Source: Pseudomonadota bacterium (GTDB lineage: Bacteria > Pseudomonadota > Alphaproteobacteria > Rhizobiales > Rhizobiaceae). Taken from it: DNA of 64,000 nt. Positions 61,459 through 64,000 of the stretch are shown here, piece after piece (the stretch's first letter is position 1; the number at the start of each line of letters is the position of its first letter). The notes under the pieces were generated by a model. That model was not told the origin of the DNA. It saw nothing but the letters and a program-made list of their open reading frames with translations, and ran no database searches. The position numbers were made by a program, and so were the translations under genes. The DNA is taken from NCBI GenBank assembly GCA_020161665.1, contig JAIUPA010000038.1, positions 1 to 64,000 of the forward strand. Direction: 5' to 3'.

Positions 61459-62390
61459 GCATGTTCCTTTTCGCGTTCCTGAAGGCTTGCCGCCTCGGCC
61501 AGACCGCCGAGCGCCATATCCGCGCCGGAGATGCTTTCGGCATCGCCGCCGAGTAGCGTCAGCGCCCGCGCGTAGAGCGGTGCGAGCGCACCGGAGCCGA
61601 TCACCAGCACCTTTTCATCCTGCCACAGGCCGCGCGTCGCCGCCATCTCCTGCCCGATCAGCAGGCCGGACAAACGGCTGCGGGCGGCAACGGGCGAAAG
61701 GCCCGCCAAAAGGCCCTCGGCGCGCAGACGAAAGAGACCGGCCATGCCTTCCACCGGAGCCGCCGTCGTCTTGCGCACGGCCAGCGCATAGGCATCCTCG
61801 TCCAGACCCTCGTCATCGGAAAGACCATGGCGCAGCACCGAGCGCGTCGAGAGCAGCGCATAAAGCTCGCCGGTCATCATGGTCATGAAACGCTCGACCC
61901 TGCCGCCATGCACCACCACCCATTTCGAATGGGTGCCGGGCAGGCACAGAACGCCTTCAAAGCCGGGACGGCTGGCGAGAACACCGGCAATCTGTGTTTC
62001 CTCGCCGCGCATCACGTCAGCTGGATCGTCCTGCGAGAGGCCCGGAACGATGAACACCTCGATCAGCGGGCTCTCCACCTTGGGCTTCGTGAAGGGACCA
62101 CCAACCGGCGCACAGGGCACCTTGCGGTAAGCCGCCTCGATCCAGCCTTGGCGGGCACCGGCCATGCCGCAGACGAAAACGGGCGTCACCCGCGACGGAT
62201 CAAGCCAGCCGGAGATGAGAGACAGAAGCGCGCCCTCATATTGCGCGGGTTCGAGCGTGCCCATGCCGCGGTCGCTGCGCGCCTCGGCAAGCACGGCTCC
62301 GCCGGCATCGAGCGCGAAGACGCGCAGGTTGCTGGTGCCCCAGTCGGCGGCAATGCGGTGTGCATGGCGTTTGGTCGTCTTCTTGGTCAT
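61455..62390 (-). CDS. dgoK: 2-dehydro-3-deoxygalactonokinase
   Basis: A 311-residue kinase of the DgoK family. DWGTSNLRVFALDAGGAVLAE near the N-terminus is the ATP-binding start, CGMAGARQGWIEA near residue 70, LCLPGTHSKWVVVHGGRVERF near residue 150 and IGQEMAATRGLW near residue 255 are family motifs. It phosphorylates 2-keto-3-deoxygalactonate for DgoA. Overlaps on both sides make a compact operon with the aldehyde dehydrogenase. Galactonate could come from the aldose dehydrogenase at 14483. Confidence 0.92.
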   Translation of the reverse strand: MTKKTTKRHAHRIAADWGTSNLRVFALDAGGAVLAEARSDRGMGTLEPAQYEGALLSLISGWLDPSRVTPVFVCGMAGARQGWIEAAYRKVPCAPVGGPFTKPKVESPLIEVFIVPGLSQDDPADVMRGEETQIAGVLASRPGFEGVLCLPGTHSKWVVVHGGRVERFMTMMTGELYALLSTRSVLRHGLSDDEGLDEDAYALAVRKTTAAPVEGMAGLFRLRAEGLLAGLSPVAARSRLSGLLIGQEMAATRGLWQDEKVLVIGSGALAPLYARALTLLGGDAESISGADMALGGLAEAASLQEREKEHA

Positions 62391-63904
62391 GGGCGAATAT
62401 CCGCAGGCAGAATGTCATCCGGCAGGTTCTGGTAGGAGACGGGTCGCAGGAAACGGCGGATCGCCATCGTGCCGACCGATGTCGCGCCGAAATTGGTGGA
62501 GGCCGGGTAAGGTCCGCCATGCACCATGGCATCGCAAACCTCGACACCCGTCGGGAAGCCATTGGCGAGAATACGGCCCGCCTTGCGCTCCAGCACCGGC
62601 ATGAGCGCCTGCGCCAACGGCGCGTCGCCCTTGTCGAGCTGCAGCGTGATGGTCAACTGCCCTTCCAGCCCTCGGGCGACGGTCAGCATCTCCTCCAACC
62701 CGCCGACACGCACAACGAGACCGAGCGGCCCGAAAACCTCCTGGCTCAGCGTATGGTTCGACAGGAAAGCGTCCACCGAAGCGGCAAACACATTGGGGCC
62801 AGCCGTGCGGCCTTCGCTTTCCGTGGCAATGACGGTGGAAACGGCACCGCTTTGGGCAATCTTTTCCTTGCCGCGCCTATAGGCTTCGGCAATGCCATCG
62901 GTCAGCATGGTCTGCGGGCCGACCTTTTCGAGCGCCGCAAACGCCGTCTCGATGAAGGCGTCCCCCGCCACACCCACCGGCAGAACGAGCATGCCGGGAT
63001 TGGTGCAGAACTGCCCAGCCCCTTGCGTCAGCGACGCGGCCCAGCCTTCCGCTATGGCTTTGCCCCGGGCGGCAAGCGCCTCGGGCAGGATGAAGACCGG
63101 GTTGATCGAGCCAAGCTCGCCAAAGAAGGGGATGGGTTCGGGACGGGCGGCGCAGAGATCAAACAGCGCGCGACCGCCAAACAGCGAGCCGGTGAAGCCG
63201 ACCGCCTTGATCAGGGGATGCTGCACCAGCGCTTCACCCACCAGCCGGTCCTGACCATGGATGAAGGAGAAGGTGCCCGGCGGCATTCCGGTGCTCTTCA
63301 CCGCCGCCAAAATGGCATCGGTGACAATTTCGCCCGTGCCCGGATGGGCCGGATGGCCCTTGACGACCACGGGGCAACCTGCCGCCAGCGCCGAGGCCGT
63401 ATCGCCGCCTGCCACCGAAAAGGCCAGCGGAAAATTCGATGCCCCGAAGACGGCGACCGGACCAATCGGGCGCTGCATCAGGCGGATTTCCGGTCGCGGC
63501 AGGGGCTTTCGCTCCGGCAGCGCCTCGTCAAAGCGGCGGTCGAGATAGTCACCCTTCAGAATATGATAGGCAAAGAGACGAAGCTGGCCGGTGGTGCGGC
63601 CCCGCTCGCCTTCCATGCGCGCGGCGGGCAGGCCGGTTTCGGCAACCGCAATTTCGGTAATGGCATCGGCGCGCGCCTCGATCTCGGCGGCAATGGCCAT
63701 CAGGAACCCGGCGCGGGTTTCGCGCGGCAGATAGCCATAGGTCCAGAAGGCATCTTCGGCAGCGCTGACCGCCTCATCCACATGCGCCTGCGTTCCCGCG
63801 TAATAGGCCTGTGGTGTGCCCGTTGCGGGCGAAGAGAGAAACGTCGCCTCACCCGCGACCCATTCACCGGCAATCAGATGCCGTCCGTGCGGTGTGAAAA
63901 CCAT
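62387..63904 (-). CDS. Aldehyde dehydrogenase, 2-oxoglutarate semialdehyde type, second paralogue
   Basis: A 505-residue protein very like that at 31768-33279 throughout: the same LRLFA segment after GERGRTTGQ, NFPLAFSVAGGDTASALAAG, catalytic GAGQFCTNPG and FFGELGS, and the same ending RRFLRPVSYQNLP. It heads the dgoK-dgoA operon with AGGAAGGA before the ATG at 63904. In a galactonate kinase pathway no aldehyde step is needed, so it may serve glucarate/galactarate or a pentonate flux. NADP use is likely from the family. Confidence 0.88.
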   Translation of the reverse strand: MVFTPHGRHLIAGEWVAGEATFLSSPATGTPQAYYAGTQAHVDEAVSAAEDAFWTYGYLPRETRAGFLMAIAAEIEARADAITEIAVAETGLPAARMEGERGRTTGQLRLFAYHILKGDYLDRRFDEALPERKPLPRPEIRLMQRPIGPVAVFGASNFPLAFSVAGGDTASALAAGCPVVVKGHPAHPGTGEIVTDAILAAVKSTGMPPGTFSFIHGQDRLVGEALVQHPLIKAVGFTGSLFGGRALFDLCAARPEPIPFFGELGSINPVFILPEALAARGKAIAEGWAASLTQGAGQFCTNPGMLVLPVGVAGDAFIETAFAALEKVGPQTMLTDGIAEAYRRGKEKIAQSGAVSTVIATESEGRTAGPNVFAASVDAFLSNHTLSQEVFGPLGLVVRVGGLEEMLTVARGLEGQLTITLQLDKGDAPLAQALMPVLERKAGRILANGFPTGVEVCDAMVHGGPYPASTNFGATSVGTMAIRRFLRPVSYQNLPDDILPADIRP

Positions 63905-63959
63905 GGTCTAGTCCTTCCTGTTCCCATTCATGCTTGTGCAGGCGGATCTGGGCATCCTT

Positions 63960-63982
63960 CCTTCTCCCCAGCGGGGAGAAGG
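63960..63982. repeat. Palindrome CCTTCTCCCC-AGC-GGGGAGAAGG
   Basis: Perfect 10-bp arms, the same as those at 57444-57465, in the upstream gap of the aldehyde dehydrogenase operon near the window edge. It may be the end of a longer element continuing outside. Confidence 0.75.
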
Positions 63983-64000
63983 ACGAAAACAACGCACGCC

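Noticed and set aside
1..64000. tRNA or rRNA genes and insertion sequences
   Set aside because: I looked in the gaps and saw no cloverleaf, rRNA block, transposase or target-site duplication that I could support by eye; a tRNA scan and an IS search would settle this.

Overview
This 64 kb window comes from a GC-rich chromosome or chromid that looks like the Rhizobiaceae or a close relative (Alphaproteobacteria, Hyphomicrobiales). The grounds are protein style, an expanded set of GntR/FCD regulators, TRAP and CUT2 sugar importers, and short palindromic intergenic repeats of rhizobial type. I saw no tRNA, rRNA, CRISPR array, insertion sequence or phage gene. About 56 protein genes are supported. 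Long antisense open frames are shadows of this high-GC coding.

Layout. 1-9 kb: 5' part of etfB, an Fe-S/flavin N-demethylase-like enzyme with a divergent TetR regulator, a tautomerase/SDR/cupin block divergent from a LysR regulator, an EAL phosphodiesterase, a small secreted protein and a YidB-like protein. 9-14 kb: a YdiJ-type FAD/Fe-S dehydrogenase, a FecR-domain protein with a Gly/Asn repeat tail, and a polysaccharide deacetylase. 14-20 kb: aldose (L-arabinose/D-galactose) 1-dehydrogenase, sugar lactonase, an SDR / FAH-hydrolase / enolase-superfamily operon and a DMT exporter, then a ParDE toxin-antitoxin pair. 21-33 kb: a leftward run of FAD dehydrogenase, FadR-type regulator, XylX-like dehydratase and TRAP importer, divergent from denD, a beta-hydroxyacid dehydrogenase, an IlvD/Edd sugar-acid dehydratase and a ketoglutarate-semialdehyde-type dehydrogenase. 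33-38.6 kb: HpaI-type aldolase, a second enolase-superfamily dehydratase, two GntR regulators and an LDH2-family reductase. 38.7-48.3 kb: a hexuronate operon (UxuR-like regulator, TRAP importer, idonate dehydrogenase, UxuA, UxuB), then lldR-lldD. 48.3-60.8 kb: a double-winged-helix GntR regulator, a zinc dehydrogenase and UxaA-type dehydratase, and a leftward operon for a sugar ABC importer, lactonase and KDG kinase that faces a soluble two-component system. 60.8-64 kb: DgoA, DgoK and a second semialdehyde dehydrogenase.

Together this is a sugar-acid catabolic super-cluster. Enzymes for oxidative, non-phosphorylating pentose breakdown (aldose dehydrogenase, lactonase, IlvD/Edd dehydratase, XylX-like dehydratase, semialdehyde dehydrogenase, ending at 2-oxoglutarate) lie beside De Ley-Doudoroff enzymes (DgoK, DgoA), a fuconate/rhamnonate-style branch giving pyruvate plus lactate, and hexuronate/altronate routes ending at 2-keto-3-deoxygluconate. 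Substrate assignments come from family and neighbourhood and are inferences.

The most interesting structure is regulatory. A palindrome with core TTGTC-N-GACAA, or a close variant, lies before six transcription units between 16.6 and 38.8 kb. Two 17-bp near-identical palindromes exactly 21 bp apart sit between the two-component system and the ABC operon. Two regulators carry two winged helices each. The EAL protein appears to start at a CTG codon.
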